From: Maridesulfovibrio sp.
GTDB lineage: Bacteria; Desulfobacterota; Desulfovibrionia; Desulfovibrionales; Desulfovibrionaceae
Reading direction: 5' to 3'
DNA length: 64,000 nt
NCBI RefSeq assembly: GCF_963667685.1
Contig: NZ_OY763930.1
Location: 803,001-867,000, forward strand
A program made the translations under genes and the position numbers. The notes beneath the pieces are model-generated. The model searched no databases and was not told the origin of the DNA. It saw nothing but the letters and a program-made list of their open reading frames with translations. Positions 47,802-57,002 of the stretch are shown here, piece by piece. Each line of letters begins with the position of its first letter. Positions within the stretch are counted from its first letter, which is position 1.

Positions 47802-48709
47802 GTAAGATCTGTCCAGAGAACCATGTTTCTTCCCCTGCGTTTGGCCTCGTAGAGCATTGAATCTGCACCTACAGTGAGGTCCTGCGCCTTTGAAAAGGTC
47901 GAAGGAACGACAGTGACACCGCCGAGACTCACAGTCAGCACGTTACTTACAGATGAGAAACCATGCTCTATTTCCAAATCGGCAATCATAACCCTAATCC
48001 TTTCAGCAAGGTATCTGCCCCCATCAGAATCTGTTTCAGGCAGCAGAAGAACAAACTCCTCTCCTCCGTACCGCGCTGCTACATCAGCAGGGCGCCTCAC
48101 TTCTGATTTAAGAACTCCGGCAACTTTCCGCAGCACATCATCCCCGGCAGTATGCCCATAGTTATCATTGTACTGCTTGAAACAGTCTACATCAAGCATG
48201 GCCAGAGACATGTTTTCCCCGGAACGACAGCAACGGAGCCATTCCCTTTCAAGAGCAAGCTCAAAATTTCTGCGATTCGGCATTTCGGTAAGTCCGTCGA
48301 GATTGGCCAAGCCTTCCAGCAGACAACGCTGGCGGGAAAGAGTCAGGTGATTTTTAACCCTCGCTTTGACAATAGGCGGATGAAACGGTTTACGTATGTA
48401 ATCCACTGCCCCCATCTCCAACCCCCGGGCTTCATCGTGTTCGGAATCAAGGGCAGTAATAAAAATTACCGGAATAGACTTGGTTTCATCATTGGATTTG
48501 ATTTTCCGCAGCACTTCATAACCATCCATTTCCGGCATTAACACATCCAGTAAAACAAGATCTGGCGGACTTTCAGAATTGATTCGGTCCAAAGCCTGAT
48601 TTCCGTTCTTAGCGAGGACCACCTTATAGTCCTGCCGCAGCAGGTCCGAAAGGACATTGAGATTTAAACGTTCATCATCGACAATCAGTATCTTTGATCT
48701 TTCTTCCAT
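47798..48709 (-). CDS. REC-GGDEF response regulator (diguanylate cyclase)
   Basis: A 303-aa PleD/WspR-like regulator. The receiver (1-120) has ILIVDDE, the phosphoacceptor Asp in LLDVLMPEMDGYE, and YIRKP. The GGDEF domain (about 130-300) has the active RYGGEEF. An RPAD product-inhibition site lies five residues before it, as required for feedback by cyclic di-GMP. It starts four bases after the stop of the giant kinase gene, so it is that kinase's probable partner. The convergent LuxQ-like kinase may also feed into it (inference). Confidence 0.95.
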   Translation of the reverse strand: MEERSKILIVDDERLNLNVLSDLLRQDYKVVLAKNGNQALDRINSESPPDLVLLDVLMPEMDGYEVLRKIKSNDETKSIPVIFITALDSEHDEARGLEMGAVDYIRKPFHPPIVKARVKNHLTLSRQRCLLEGLANLDGLTEMPNRRNFELALEREWLRCCRSGENMSLAMLDVDCFKQYNDNYGHTAGDDVLRKVAGVLKSEVRRPADVAARYGGEEFVLLLPETDSDGGRYLAERIRVMIADLEIEHGFSSVSNVLTVSLGGVTVVPSTFSKAQDLTVGADSMLYEAKRRGRNMVLWTDLT

Positions 48710-48713
48710 TTTC

Positions 48714-51700
48714 CTACCCGTTTTCCAGCGTAATACCTAATTGCTCCGCAATCCTCTCCAGCACGGAACGCCCATCTTCAAAATCGAAATTATCAATGTG
48801 CCTAATCAATTCATCCAACTGTTTTTCATATTCTTTTATATTAAAATGAACTCGCAGCTCATCCAGAACATCACCTGACTCAGCATCACCTTCACCAAGC
48901 ATCATATACAATTTGCCGATAAGATTAAAACTTTTTTCTTTATTAAACACATGTTCAATGGCGGGCTGGGCCTTGACGGATGTCATTCCGTTCAACCCCT
49001 TAATAATCTTATTCAATTCTGCGGCAAGGTCTTCCAATTCACCTGCACAGTCAGTAGCGTCTTCATCACGCAGCCCCCCTTCCAGAAAGCGGCAAAGTTC
49101 GTATAGTCTCGTAGCTCCTATATTTCCGGCGATGCCTTTAAGTGAATGCACCTTCATCAAAGCCTGTTCCGGACCTGAAACATCCAAAACCTTTTTAAGC
49201 TCAGCCGGGAAATCCGTAAATCCATCTCTGAATCCCAGCAGGACTTTCATATAACCTTCCCTGTTTCCTCCCGTATTAAGCAACCCGCGGGAAGTATCGA
49301 TGCCGGGCAGATCAACAGGCAGAAAATCATTATCTTGCACAACTTCCTGCACAGGGGGGTAAAAGGCAGGTTCTGTGACCAGATACTTAGCCAGCGCCCT
49401 TTTTAATTCCTGTGTATTAATCGGCTTGGTCAAATGGCCATTCATCCCGGCTTCGAGACTCTTCCTCCTGTCATCAGGCATAGCATGGGCGGTCATGGCA
49501 ATGATAGGAAGATTTCTGTAACGCATGTCTGAGCGGATTATCTTTGTTGCTGTCAATCCATCCATTTCCGGCATCTGAATATCCATCAGAACAAGATTAT
49601 AAACATCGTTGGCCAAGGCATCCAAAGCCTTGCGCCCATTGCCTGCGACCGCAACTTCCATTCCCATATCTTCAAGTATCCGGCGTGCAACCTGCTGGTT
49701 CAATTCATTGTCTTCCACTAGCAGAATTCTGGGGGGGCTGCTGCTGAAGGCGAAATTATTATCAACCTTTTCGAAATCCCCACTAGCAACCGTAGTCACC
49801 TGTTCATTAAATTCATTGCATAGGGCCTTATATAAAGAAATCCTGGTCAATGGACGGGAGACAAAGCCATCCACTCCCACAAGAACAGCTTCACTGCGAA
49901 AGGCGTCATCCACAGCCACCGGAACCATCAGAATTACCGGGATATTCGCTGTCTCGGCAGTTTCTTTTATACGCTCCACAACATCCAGAACAGGCAGATC
50001 GTGCAGTTTAGCAGAGAGAAGAACAAAGTCGACACCGTTCATTCCGCCAGGAGAAGCTATTCTGCGAATTACGCTGGCAGCGGAGCTGTCCACGGATACG
50101 GAGAATCCTGCCTGCTCCAGTGTAGACCGGACAAACTCCCGGGCAACCCTGTTGCTCTCCACCACAAGGATACCAGCACAATCCTTGAACCTATGAAGGC
50201 GGGGTGGGTTATCATTTTCAGCAGCATTCAGGGGAACGGTGAAATGGAAAGAGCTTCCGACTCCGGGCTGACTTTCAACTTTGACTGCCCCTCCCATCAA
50301 TTCAACAAGGGAGCGGGCGATGGCCAGTCCGAGACCGGTCCCTCCATATTTACGGGTAGTGGAAGCATCTGCCTGCGTGAAAGAATTAAATAATTGCGAA
50401 ATTTCAGCAGAACTTAAACCTATTCCGCTATCCCTGACCGTAAATTTGATCAGGGAATCTTCTTTGCATGCGTTCTCGCAGGAGACAATCAGGCTTACTC
50501 CACCTGCTTCAGTAAATTTTACCGCGTTATTAACAAGGTTTGTCAGCACCTGCTCAAGGCGCAAAGGATCGCCGTGGAATGAAAAAGGGACATCATGGTC
50601 AACGGAAAGGACAAAATCTATTCCTTTAAACTCTGCCTTGACGGTAACCATATTGCAGATTTTCTCCAGCACATTATCGAGCTTGAATTTAACATTCTCA
50701 AGTACGAATTTACCTGCCTCAATCTTTGAGAAATCAAGAATATCCCCGATAATGGAAAGCAGAGAATCTGCAGAAGACATGATCTTATCAAGGTTTTCCC
50801 GCTGGGCCGGCTCAAGGCCAGCATTCTGCATCAGATGGCCGAATCCAAGGATACTATTCATGGGAGTACGGATTTCATGGCTCATATTTGCCAGAAATTC
50901 AGACTTCGCGCGGGTCGCAGCTTCCGCAGCCAACTTTGCGCGGTTCAACTCCAGCTCAACCTGCTTACGCTCAGTGACATTACGCATGCACTCCACAGCC
51001 CCGACAATTTCGCCGGCCCGGTTGCGCAACGGTCCCGCGACACCCCATAAATATGCCCCATCACCGTCAAAAGCCTTTGGAGTATAAACTTCGCTATAAA
51101 GCATATCTCCACGACGTTCCAGAGACTCGTATCTGTCGGCAAGGGGGGCCAGATCCTCCTTTAAGGCGAAGTCAATCAGAATAGGCCTGCGCTCTCCATA
51201 AAAAGGTATCGAATATTCATAGTTGCCCTTTCCGAGCATATATTCTTTACTGACTCCCGTAACTTCCTCAACAGCTTTGTTCCAGGCTTGAATGATCCCT
51301 TTGCTGTCAATAACGATGGTGGGGTCAGGTAAAAAATCGACGATATCATTCAACCGCTGGTTGGTATCCTCCAGCTCCTTCTTCGTACGCCTGTTTTCGG
51401 TAACATCACTTAGCGTGGCCTGCACCAAAGGGGTTCCGGCTATCTCCAGCTTACGGGCACGTACGCTGGCAAAAAAATCTTCACCGTCCTTACGTCTGCA
51501 AACAATATCAAAATCAATTTCGCTATCTTTCAAGGCAGTCTGACCCCAGTCAGGCGAGAGTATACCTGCCGAAAATCCGGCAGGCTGTTCCGGAGAGATT
51601 ATATCATTTAGGTTTGTAGCCAAAAGATCCTCTTCGGAAGAGAAACGAAACATGGAGACAGCTTCCGGGTTGGCGCTTATGAAACGAAGTTCCAGATCCA

Positions 51701-53240
51701 TCAGCAGAATCGCATCACTGGCATTATCAAAAACAGCCCGGTACTTAATCTCTCTCTCCTTGAGCGCGAGAGTCTGCTCACGGCCCTTCTCCACAAGCGA
51801 CAGGCGCTCCAGCGCCAACCCGACATAAGAAGAAAGGAACAACAGGACTTCAAAATCCTTCTTATCAAGAACAAGCTTAGGGTCATAGGACTGGACAACA
51901 ATCACCCCGACTACTCCCCCCCACAACTTGAGAGGAACTCCCAGCCAGATTTCACAAGCTGACCCGATCAATTCATATTTACCCTTGTCACGCAGCTCCA
52001 AGCGGGTAAGCCTATCTCCAAACAGAGGTTCCCCGGTACGAATTACGTAATCGGTTAGCCCTACCCCCATTTTTCTCGGAGCAGGAGCGGACTCTCTCTC
52101 GTCTGAGAAATACGGGAAACTTATCATATCAGTATCCCGGTCATAGGCGGCAATATAGAAGTTGCGTGCATTCATCAGTTTATTCACCTGCCCCTGCACA
52201 ATAGAGTAGAATTCATCAATACCTGAAACGCGGGACACAGAAAGGGCAATTTCATAAAGGATGTTGTGAACCTTTTCCATCCTGCGGCGCATTGCAACTT
52301 CTTTATTCAGAGATTCATTGAGCCAGAACAACTTTCGGTTCCAGAAAATAATTGCTGCCATTGCTATAGTAAGAAAAGCAAAAACAAAAAGTATTTCTTT
52401 GAAATCAGTAGCCTGATCATAGCGGACATCAAACCATTTGTGGCGTATTTCGCGATGAGCTTCATCATCGATTGCCGCCAGAGCTTTATTGATTATGGAC
52501 AGTGCCAGCGGATATTCAGGAGTAACGCCTATGCGGTGCTCAAATTTATATTTAGTCGTACCGGCAATCTTAAGATTTTTCAGGCCCAACCTGTTCATAT
52601 TGTCAACCACAACAGCCAGATGCCCCACAAAAGCATCTACCTTACCCTTTGTAAGTAGCAGCAAACCTTCTTCCACATCCACACTGCCTACTAAATCAAT
52701 ATCCGGATAATTTTTCTGTATGTAATGGTAACTTGTGTAATCCTGACCGGCCGCAACCCTCATATTATCTAACTGCGAAAGATCATTTACAGACTCCCGT
52801 GAATCGACAGTAACCATCACCAGCGGAAATGATACATAAGTATTTGAAAACAATATCTTCCGTCCGACCATCTCCTCGTTGCTGAGCGCAGGAATGACAT
52901 CCAGCTCATGCCGGTTATATTTCTCCAGAACATCTGCCCATGAGCGGCTGTTGAAAAACTGAAATTCAAGACCGGTGAGAGAGCTGATCATATCAATATA
53001 ATCCGCGATAATACCACTAAATCTACCGTCCTCATCGATAATGGACAGCGGTTCCCAATCAACCTCACTGATCCTCAGCGTCACTCTCTGACGAATAAAA
53101 TCCTTTTCCGCGTCAGTAAGCCCCAGCGAAACCATCCCGCCATTTTGTGCAAGCGCAAAGCGCTCCTCTGATTCATTAGCACTTGAAGCAGGGGAAGCCA
53201 GAACTATCAAAAAGACTAAAGTAAAAAGCAGGAATGGCAT
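48714..53240 (-). CDS. Giant BvgS-like hybrid sensor kinase
   Basis: A kinase of about 1508 aa. Order: signal peptide, SBP_bac_3 periplasmic sensor (about 40-275), one membrane helix (about 281-300), GAF (about 325-485), two PAS domains, HisKA (SHEIRTPMNSILG, His788), HATPase, a first receiver lacking the Asp, a complete receiver (LLVEDNELNQQ, MDIQMPEMDG, Asp1220) and an HPt domain (HSLKGIAGNIGA, His1365). This supports an intramolecular phosphorelay. The start is uncertain: the frame is open to a GTG at 53408. I took the ATG at 53240 because the hydrophobic signal begins there and a regulator-type dyad lies within the upstream part. The sensor may bind an amino acid (family inference). Confidence 0.93.
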   Translation of the reverse strand: MPFLLFTLVFLIVLASPASSANESEERFALAQNGGMVSLGLTDAEKDFIRQRVTLRISEVDWEPLSIIDEDGRFSGIIADYIDMISSLTGLEFQFFNSRSWADVLEKYNRHELDVIPALSNEEMVGRKILFSNTYVSFPLVMVTVDSRESVNDLSQLDNMRVAAGQDYTSYHYIQKNYPDIDLVGSVDVEEGLLLLTKGKVDAFVGHLAVVVDNMNRLGLKNLKIAGTTKYKFEHRIGVTPEYPLALSIINKALAAIDDEAHREIRHKWFDVRYDQATDFKEILFVFAFLTIAMAAIIFWNRKLFWLNESLNKEVAMRRRMEKVHNILYEIALSVSRVSGIDEFYSIVQGQVNKLMNARNFYIAAYDRDTDMISFPYFSDERESAPAPRKMGVGLTDYVIRTGEPLFGDRLTRLELRDKGKYELIGSACEIWLGVPLKLWGGVVGVIVVQSYDPKLVLDKKDFEVLLFLSSYVGLALERLSLVEKGREQTLALKEREIKYRAVFDNASDAILLMDLELRFISANPEAVSMFRFSSEEDLLATNLNDIISPEQPAGFSAGILSPDWGQTALKDSEIDFDIVCRRKDGEDFFASVRARKLEIAGTPLVQATLSDVTENRRTKKELEDTNQRLNDIVDFLPDPTIVIDSKGIIQAWNKAVEEVTGVSKEYMLGKGNYEYSIPFYGERRPILIDFALKEDLAPLADRYESLERRGDMLYSEVYTPKAFDGDGAYLWGVAGPLRNRAGEIVGAVECMRNVTERKQVELELNRAKLAAEAATRAKSEFLANMSHEIRTPMNSILGFGHLMQNAGLEPAQRENLDKIMSSADSLLSIIGDILDFSKIEAGKFVLENVKFKLDNVLEKICNMVTVKAEFKGIDFVLSVDHDVPFSFHGDPLRLEQVLTNLVNNAVKFTEAGGVSLIVSCENACKEDSLIKFTVRDSGIGLSSAEISQLFNSFTQADASTTRKYGGTGLGLAIARSLVELMGGAVKVESQPGVGSSFHFTVPLNAAENDNPPRLHRFKDCAGILVVESNRVAREFVRSTLEQAGFSVSVDSSAASVIRRIASPGGMNGVDFVLLSAKLHDLPVLDVVERIKETAETANIPVILMVPVAVDDAFRSEAVLVGVDGFVSRPLTRISLYKALCNEFNEQVTTVASGDFEKVDNNFAFSSSPPRILLVEDNELNQQVARRILEDMGMEVAVAGNGRKALDALANDVYNLVLMDIQMPEMDGLTATKIIRSDMRYRNLPIIAMTAHAMPDDRRKSLEAGMNGHLTKPINTQELKRALAKYLVTEPAFYPPVQEVVQDNDFLPVDLPGIDTSRGLLNTGGNREGYMKVLLGFRDGFTDFPAELKKVLDVSGPEQALMKVHSLKGIAGNIGATRLYELCRFLEGGLRDEDATDCAGELEDLAAELNKIIKGLNGMTSVKAQPAIEHVFNKEKSFNLIGKLYMMLGEGDAESGDVLDELRVHFNIKEYEKQLDELIRHIDNFDFEDGRSVLERIAEQLGITLENG

Positions 53241-53383
53241 ATGCCTAAACAAAGATACAGACACCCGTGGTGTATCGAAAAATGAAATCACTGGTTCCCC
53301 ATGAGATACTGGTTGCAACGTTGTCTCGAGATTATCAGCTGCATTCTCAATGGACAAGTGACACCTGCATGCGGCGAGACTAG

Positions 53384-53401
53384 TGGTAACTATACACACC
53401 A
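53384..53401. promoter_or_regulatory. TyrR-like dyad, site 1
   Basis: TGGTAA-CTATAC-ACACCA, a weaker copy of the TGGTMA-N6-TKACCA motif. It lies 73 bp from site 2 in the divergent region between the giant kinase and the TyrR-like regulator. Confidence 0.6.
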
Positions 53402-53456
53402 CAGACACGGTTAAAACTAAGGTTATTCATACTAGATTCAAGACAGCTGCACCTAG

Positions 53457-53474
53457 TGGTCTAAAAAGTTACCA
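53457..53474. promoter_or_regulatory. TyrR-like dyad, site 2
   Basis: TGGTCT-AAAAAG-TTACCA ends 62 bp before the regulator's ATG. The position suggests autoregulation. Confidence 0.65.
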
Positions 53475-53536
53475 TTTTGGTTTATTTTAATTACAAACAA
53501 AGTTATCCTGCTTCAAGACCGACATAGGAGAATGAT

Positions 53537-55162
53537 ATGTCTGAAAACCAAAAATACAAACTTCTGTTTAAAGACCGGATCGGAATTGTTTTTGACATCA
53601 CTAAACTGATGCTGGAACACAAGCTGAACATCATCAGCATGGAAGTAGAGCAAAGGGACGGTTTTGCCCGCATCTCGCTGGAAATTGAAGAAGGTCACTC
53701 TTACAAATCATCTGAAATACTGGAGCTATTCTCATCTCTTCCAGGAATCGACAGCCAGAGCGAATTAAAAAGACTGCCCCAGGAAAAAAGGGAAAAATGG
53801 TTCCGCACTTTGTTTGATGGCATGAGCGAGGGCATTGTCTCCGTCAACTCCAAAGGAATCATCAACACGGCCAACAGTGTTGCCTGTCATATTTTGAATA
53901 CTCCTTACGAGAGCCTGGTAAACACATATGTTGCTGAAATTACACCTAAAAACAATCTACTCATGGAATGCATGCAGAAACGCATTCCCGTAAACAGAAG
54001 AAAATCTGCGGTCACCAGCACAGGGCGGGTGGATTTTTATGGCTCAGCCAAACCTATCCTTGATTCACAGGGAGAATTCGTCGGTGCAGTGCTGCTTATG
54101 AAAGACCTGCAGGAAGTAAAGGCTATGGTCGACGCGGTCATGACCCCGATTGACTTTAAATTCGATGATTTTATTGGAGAAAGTCCTGCCATCCAAAACC
54201 TGATTACCTTTGCCAAGCGCATTGCCGAACTGGATACAATTGTCTCCATCACCGGGGAAAGTGGAACAGGCAAAGAACTTTTCGCCCGCGCTATCCATTT
54301 TGAAAGCGGGCGCCCCGGACCGTTTATCCCTATCAACTGTGCGGCCCTGCCGGAACAACTGATTGAAAGTGAACTCTTCGGCTATATTGACGGAGCCTTC
54401 ACCGGAGCAAAAAAGAAAGGCAAGCCCGGACTTTTTGAAGCGGCCCACAACGGGACGATTTTCCTTGATGAAATAGGTGATATGCCGCCGGGACCACAGG
54501 CTAAAATACTGCGTGTATTGCAGGAGGGGTGCGTACGTCGCATCGGCGGAGTTGAGGAAATTCCGGTTAATGCCAGAGTCATCACCGCAACGAATAAAAA
54601 CCTAACCGACATGGTTGCTAGCGGAGATTTCCGAGAAGACCTTTTCTACCGCATCAATGTACTGAACATCCAGATTCCACCCTTGCGTGAAAGAAATTCT
54701 GACATAACCCTTATGGCCGGTATTTTTCTTAATCGTTTCAACCGTAAGCTGGAGAAAAAGGAACAGACAATCAGTAGCAGTGGTCAGGAAAAACTCCTTG
54801 CTTACAGTTGGCCGGGCAATGTGCGCGAATTGCAGAATGTTATTGAACGGGCCTCTATTTTCAGTAATTCCAATGAAATTTCTGCTGACTCAATACATAT
54901 CAAAGCCGGGCAGCAAACCACCTGCGGCCAGCAGTGTAAAACTATTCCTGTTACAATCCAGAACGGGTCTTCGCTGAAGGAATTGACCGGCAATTATGAA
55001 GCAAAAATATTACTCGATACACTCAACACTAATTCTAGTATCCGTAAGGCAGCCTGCAAGCTGGGCATTTCCCACACGGCCCTGCTCAAGAAAATTCAAA
55101 AACATAAATTATCTAACAAAAACAAATTTACCTCATGGGAACAGGCCGGCGCTGCCGGATAA
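53537..55162 (+). CDS. TyrR-like sigma-54-dependent regulator (ACT-PAS-AAA-HTH)
   Basis: A 541-aa regulator with the domain order of E. coli TyrR. An ACT domain (1-80, FKDRIGIVFDITKLMLEHKL) would bind an amino acid. A PAS domain follows (about 88-195). The AAA+ domain has Walker A GESGTGKE at about 240 and Walker B IFLDEIGDM. The end is a TyrR-type HTH (SSIRKAACKLGISHTALLKK). Unlike E. coli TyrR it keeps GAFTGA (286-291), the sigma-54 contact loop, so it should be a true sigma-54 activator. AGGAG precedes the ATG. The next gene, ald, has a sigma-54 promoter, so alanine or a related amino acid is the likely effector (inference). Confidence 0.93.
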   Translation: MSENQKYKLLFKDRIGIVFDITKLMLEHKLNIISMEVEQRDGFARISLEIEEGHSYKSSEILELFSSLPGIDSQSELKRLPQEKREKWFRTLFDGMSEGIVSVNSKGIINTANSVACHILNTPYESLVNTYVAEITPKNNLLMECMQKRIPVNRRKSAVTSTGRVDFYGSAKPILDSQGEFVGAVLLMKDLQEVKAMVDAVMTPIDFKFDDFIGESPAIQNLITFAKRIAELDTIVSITGESGTGKELFARAIHFESGRPGPFIPINCAALPEQLIESELFGYIDGAFTGAKKKGKPGLFEAAHNGTIFLDEIGDMPPGPQAKILRVLQEGCVRRIGGVEEIPVNARVITATNKNLTDMVASGDFREDLFYRINVLNIQIPPLRERNSDITLMAGIFLNRFNRKLEKKEQTISSSGQEKLLAYSWPGNVRELQNVIERASIFSNSNEISADSIHIKAGQQTTCGQQCKTIPVTIQNGSSLKELTGNYEAKILLDTLNTNSSIRKAACKLGISHTALLKKIQKHKLSNKNKFTSWEQAGAAG

Positions 55163-55226
55163 TCTTGTTTACTCCTCACCGAAATCTATCCCCGCACCCA
55201 GTTTCATGGATGTGGGGATCTTTTTT

Positions 55227-55244
55227 TGGAATCTTTTGTTACCA
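55227..55244. promoter_or_regulatory. TyrR-like dyad, site 3
   Basis: TGGAAT-CTTTTG-TTACCA is the farthest upstream of the three copies before ald, 74 bp from the next. Confidence 0.6.
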
Positions 55245-55300
55245 TAGTTCTCCCGTTTATTTCCGCCAATAAGCTATCAATTCGGTACATTTCTACTCAA

Positions 55301-55318
55301 TGGTAATTTTTATTACCA
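55301..55318. promoter_or_regulatory. TyrR-like dyad, site 4 (perfect arms)
   Basis: TGGTAA-TTTTTA-TTACCA has perfect 6-bp arms, the geometry of the TyrR box (TGTAAA-N6-TTTACA). It lies 71 bp before site 5. Confidence 0.75.
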
Positions 55319-55371
55319 TCGTTATAAAACTACACAATTTCTGGCTCTTATGCCTCATTCAACCTAGTAGG

Positions 55372-55389
55372 TGGTAACTTATCTGACCA
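55372..55389. promoter_or_regulatory. TyrR-like dyad, site 5
   Basis: TGGTAA-CTTATC-TGACCA is centred about 165 bp upstream of the sigma-54 promoter, a usual distance for an enhancer site. Confidence 0.7.
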
Positions 55390-55531
55390 GTGCCTGTCGA
55401 ATGGAAACTCTGCCTAAACATCGCATTATTTTGTGAATATCCGCACAATCTTTAATTTTATTTTCTAACTAGCAGTTTTTACAGATATTAAACACAACAA
55501 AAAACGCAATCACACTTAAAAATTAACAGTT

Positions 55532-55546
55532 TGGCACACGTATTGC
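55532..55546 (+). promoter_or_regulatory. Sigma-54 promoter of ald
   Basis: TGGCAC-ACGTA-TTGC matches the -24/-12 consensus exactly, with the required GG-to-GC spacing. Transcription would start near 55558, giving a leader of about 85 bases before ald. No other match to this quality was found in the window. Confidence 0.9.
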
Positions 55547-55644
55547 CATAGGGGAAGCCAACGAGAAGAGTTCAAACTTCTTTCACAAATTATCTGCCTC
55601 GTTGTGATTGCGGGGTAATAACAAACAAATCAGGAGAGTTGGAA

Positions 55645-56766
55645 ATGAAAGTCGGTATCTTGAAAGAAATCAAATCTGAAGAAAACAGAGTTTCCATGAC
55701 ACCTTCCGGTGTTGAAGTTATGATCGCAAACGGCCACGAACTTCTGGTTGAAAAATCCGCCGGTATCGGCAGTGGTTTTTCTGATGAGGACTATGTCGCA
55801 GCAGGAGCAAAGATCATCGACAATCCCGCAGAAATATATGCGGAATGCGAGATGGTCATGCATGTTAAAGAACCTCAGGCTTCCGAGTACGACATGGTAC
55901 GCGAAGGCCAGATCGTTTTCACTTATTTCCACTTTGCCCCTGACGAGCCGCTGACCCGCGCCTTCATCAAAAACAAATCCGTAGCCATCGCTTACGAAAC
56001 AGTTGAAGGCTCCAAAGGGGACCTGCCCCTGCTGACCCCCATGTCTGAAGTCGCCGGTCGCATGTCCGTTCAGGAAGGTGCAAAATACCTCGAACGCTAC
56101 TTCGGCGGACGCGGCATGCTCATGGGCGGAGTAACAGGTGTTGCTCCCGCAAACGTTGTTGTTATCGGCGGCGGAGTTGTAGGTACCAACGCAGCACAGA
56201 TGGCTTGCGGTCTTGGTGCCAAGGTAACCATTCTCGACATGAACCTCGAAAGACTCCGTTACCTCTCCGAAATCATGCCGAAGAACTGCTTCCCCATGAT
56301 GAGCAGCCCCGCACTGCTTCGTGAACTGGTTCAGGAAGCTGATGTTGTTATCGGTGCTGTTCTGGTTGCAGGAGCAAAAGCTCCCAAACTGGTTACCCGT
56401 GAAATGCTCAAATCCATGAAAGACGGTTCTGTAATCGTTGACGTAGCTATTGACCAGGGCGGTTGTTTCGAAACTTCCAAGCCCACCACCCACGGTGATC
56501 CCGTATTCGAAGTAGAAGGTGTTATCCACTACTGTGTAGCAAACATGCCCGGCGCAGTACCCATGACTTCCACCATGGCTCTGACCAACGCAACCCTGCC
56601 TTACGCTCTCCAGCTCGCCAACAAAGGCTGGAAAAAAGCAGCTCAGGACAGCCACGCTATCAGAACCGGTATCAACATGGTCGGCGGTAAGGTAACCTTC
56701 CAGGGCGTAGCAGATGCATTCGACCTTGAATACACCCCCGTTGAAGGCGTTATTTACGACAACTAA
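55645..56766 (+). CDS. ald: Alanine dehydrogenase
   Basis: A 373-aa NAD-dependent enzyme that converts L-alanine to pyruvate and ammonia. The N-terminus MKVGILKEIKSEENRV is the family signature. The catalytic pair Lys75 (VKEPQ) and His96 (YFHFAPDEPL) matches known Ald numbering. VVIGGGVVGTNAAQMA is the NAD site. The ATG at 55645 follows AGGAG by eight bases. It heads a cluster with an alanine symporter and alanine racemase, which would take up D,L-alanine, racemise it and oxidise it to pyruvate as a carbon and electron source. Driven by a sigma-54 promoter. Confidence 0.97.
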   Translation: MKVGILKEIKSEENRVSMTPSGVEVMIANGHELLVEKSAGIGSGFSDEDYVAAGAKIIDNPAEIYAECEMVMHVKEPQASEYDMVREGQIVFTYFHFAPDEPLTRAFIKNKSVAIAYETVEGSKGDLPLLTPMSEVAGRMSVQEGAKYLERYFGGRGMLMGGVTGVAPANVVVIGGGVVGTNAAQMACGLGAKVTILDMNLERLRYLSEIMPKNCFPMMSSPALLRELVQEADVVIGAVLVAGAKAPKLVTREMLKSMKDGSVIVDVAIDQGGCFETSKPTTHGDPVFEVEGVIHYCVANMPGAVPMTSTMALTNATLPYALQLANKGWKKAAQDSHAIRTGINMVGGKVTFQGVADAFDLEYTPVEGVIYDN

Positions 56767-56848
56767 TCGTACGAAAAATCTGCTGACAATTCAGATCAAT
56801 AAGTAAACCAGGAAGACTGCCTGAAGTGAAATAAAACAATCACATAAA

Positions 56849-56890
56849 GCACTGGAGCCTTGCGCGGCCGCGCTGCGCAAGCTTCAGTGC
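56849..56890 (+). other. Long hairpin between ald and the symporter
   Basis: A stem of about 16 bp, GCACTGGAGCCTTGCGC (56849-56865) with GCGCAAGCTTCAGTGC (56875-56890), contains GC-rich loop sequence. No T tract follows, so it is more likely an mRNA-stabilising or processing stem than a terminator. The spacer of 236 bp has no other gene. Confidence 0.6.
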
Positions 56891-57002
56891 CTTCCTAAAC
56901 CCCACAGGGAAAGAGGTCCGGTCTGCTCACCGGGAACCTTACACCACAGCTGGAGTTCTTTCGGCAGTCTGGGAGTAACCTGTAAACTGACAAGGGGATG
57001 AT

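Noticed and set aside
55630..56655. 341-codon minus-strand ORF opposite ald
   Set aside because: A mirror frame of a highly expressed gene; ald has clear family motifs and signals.
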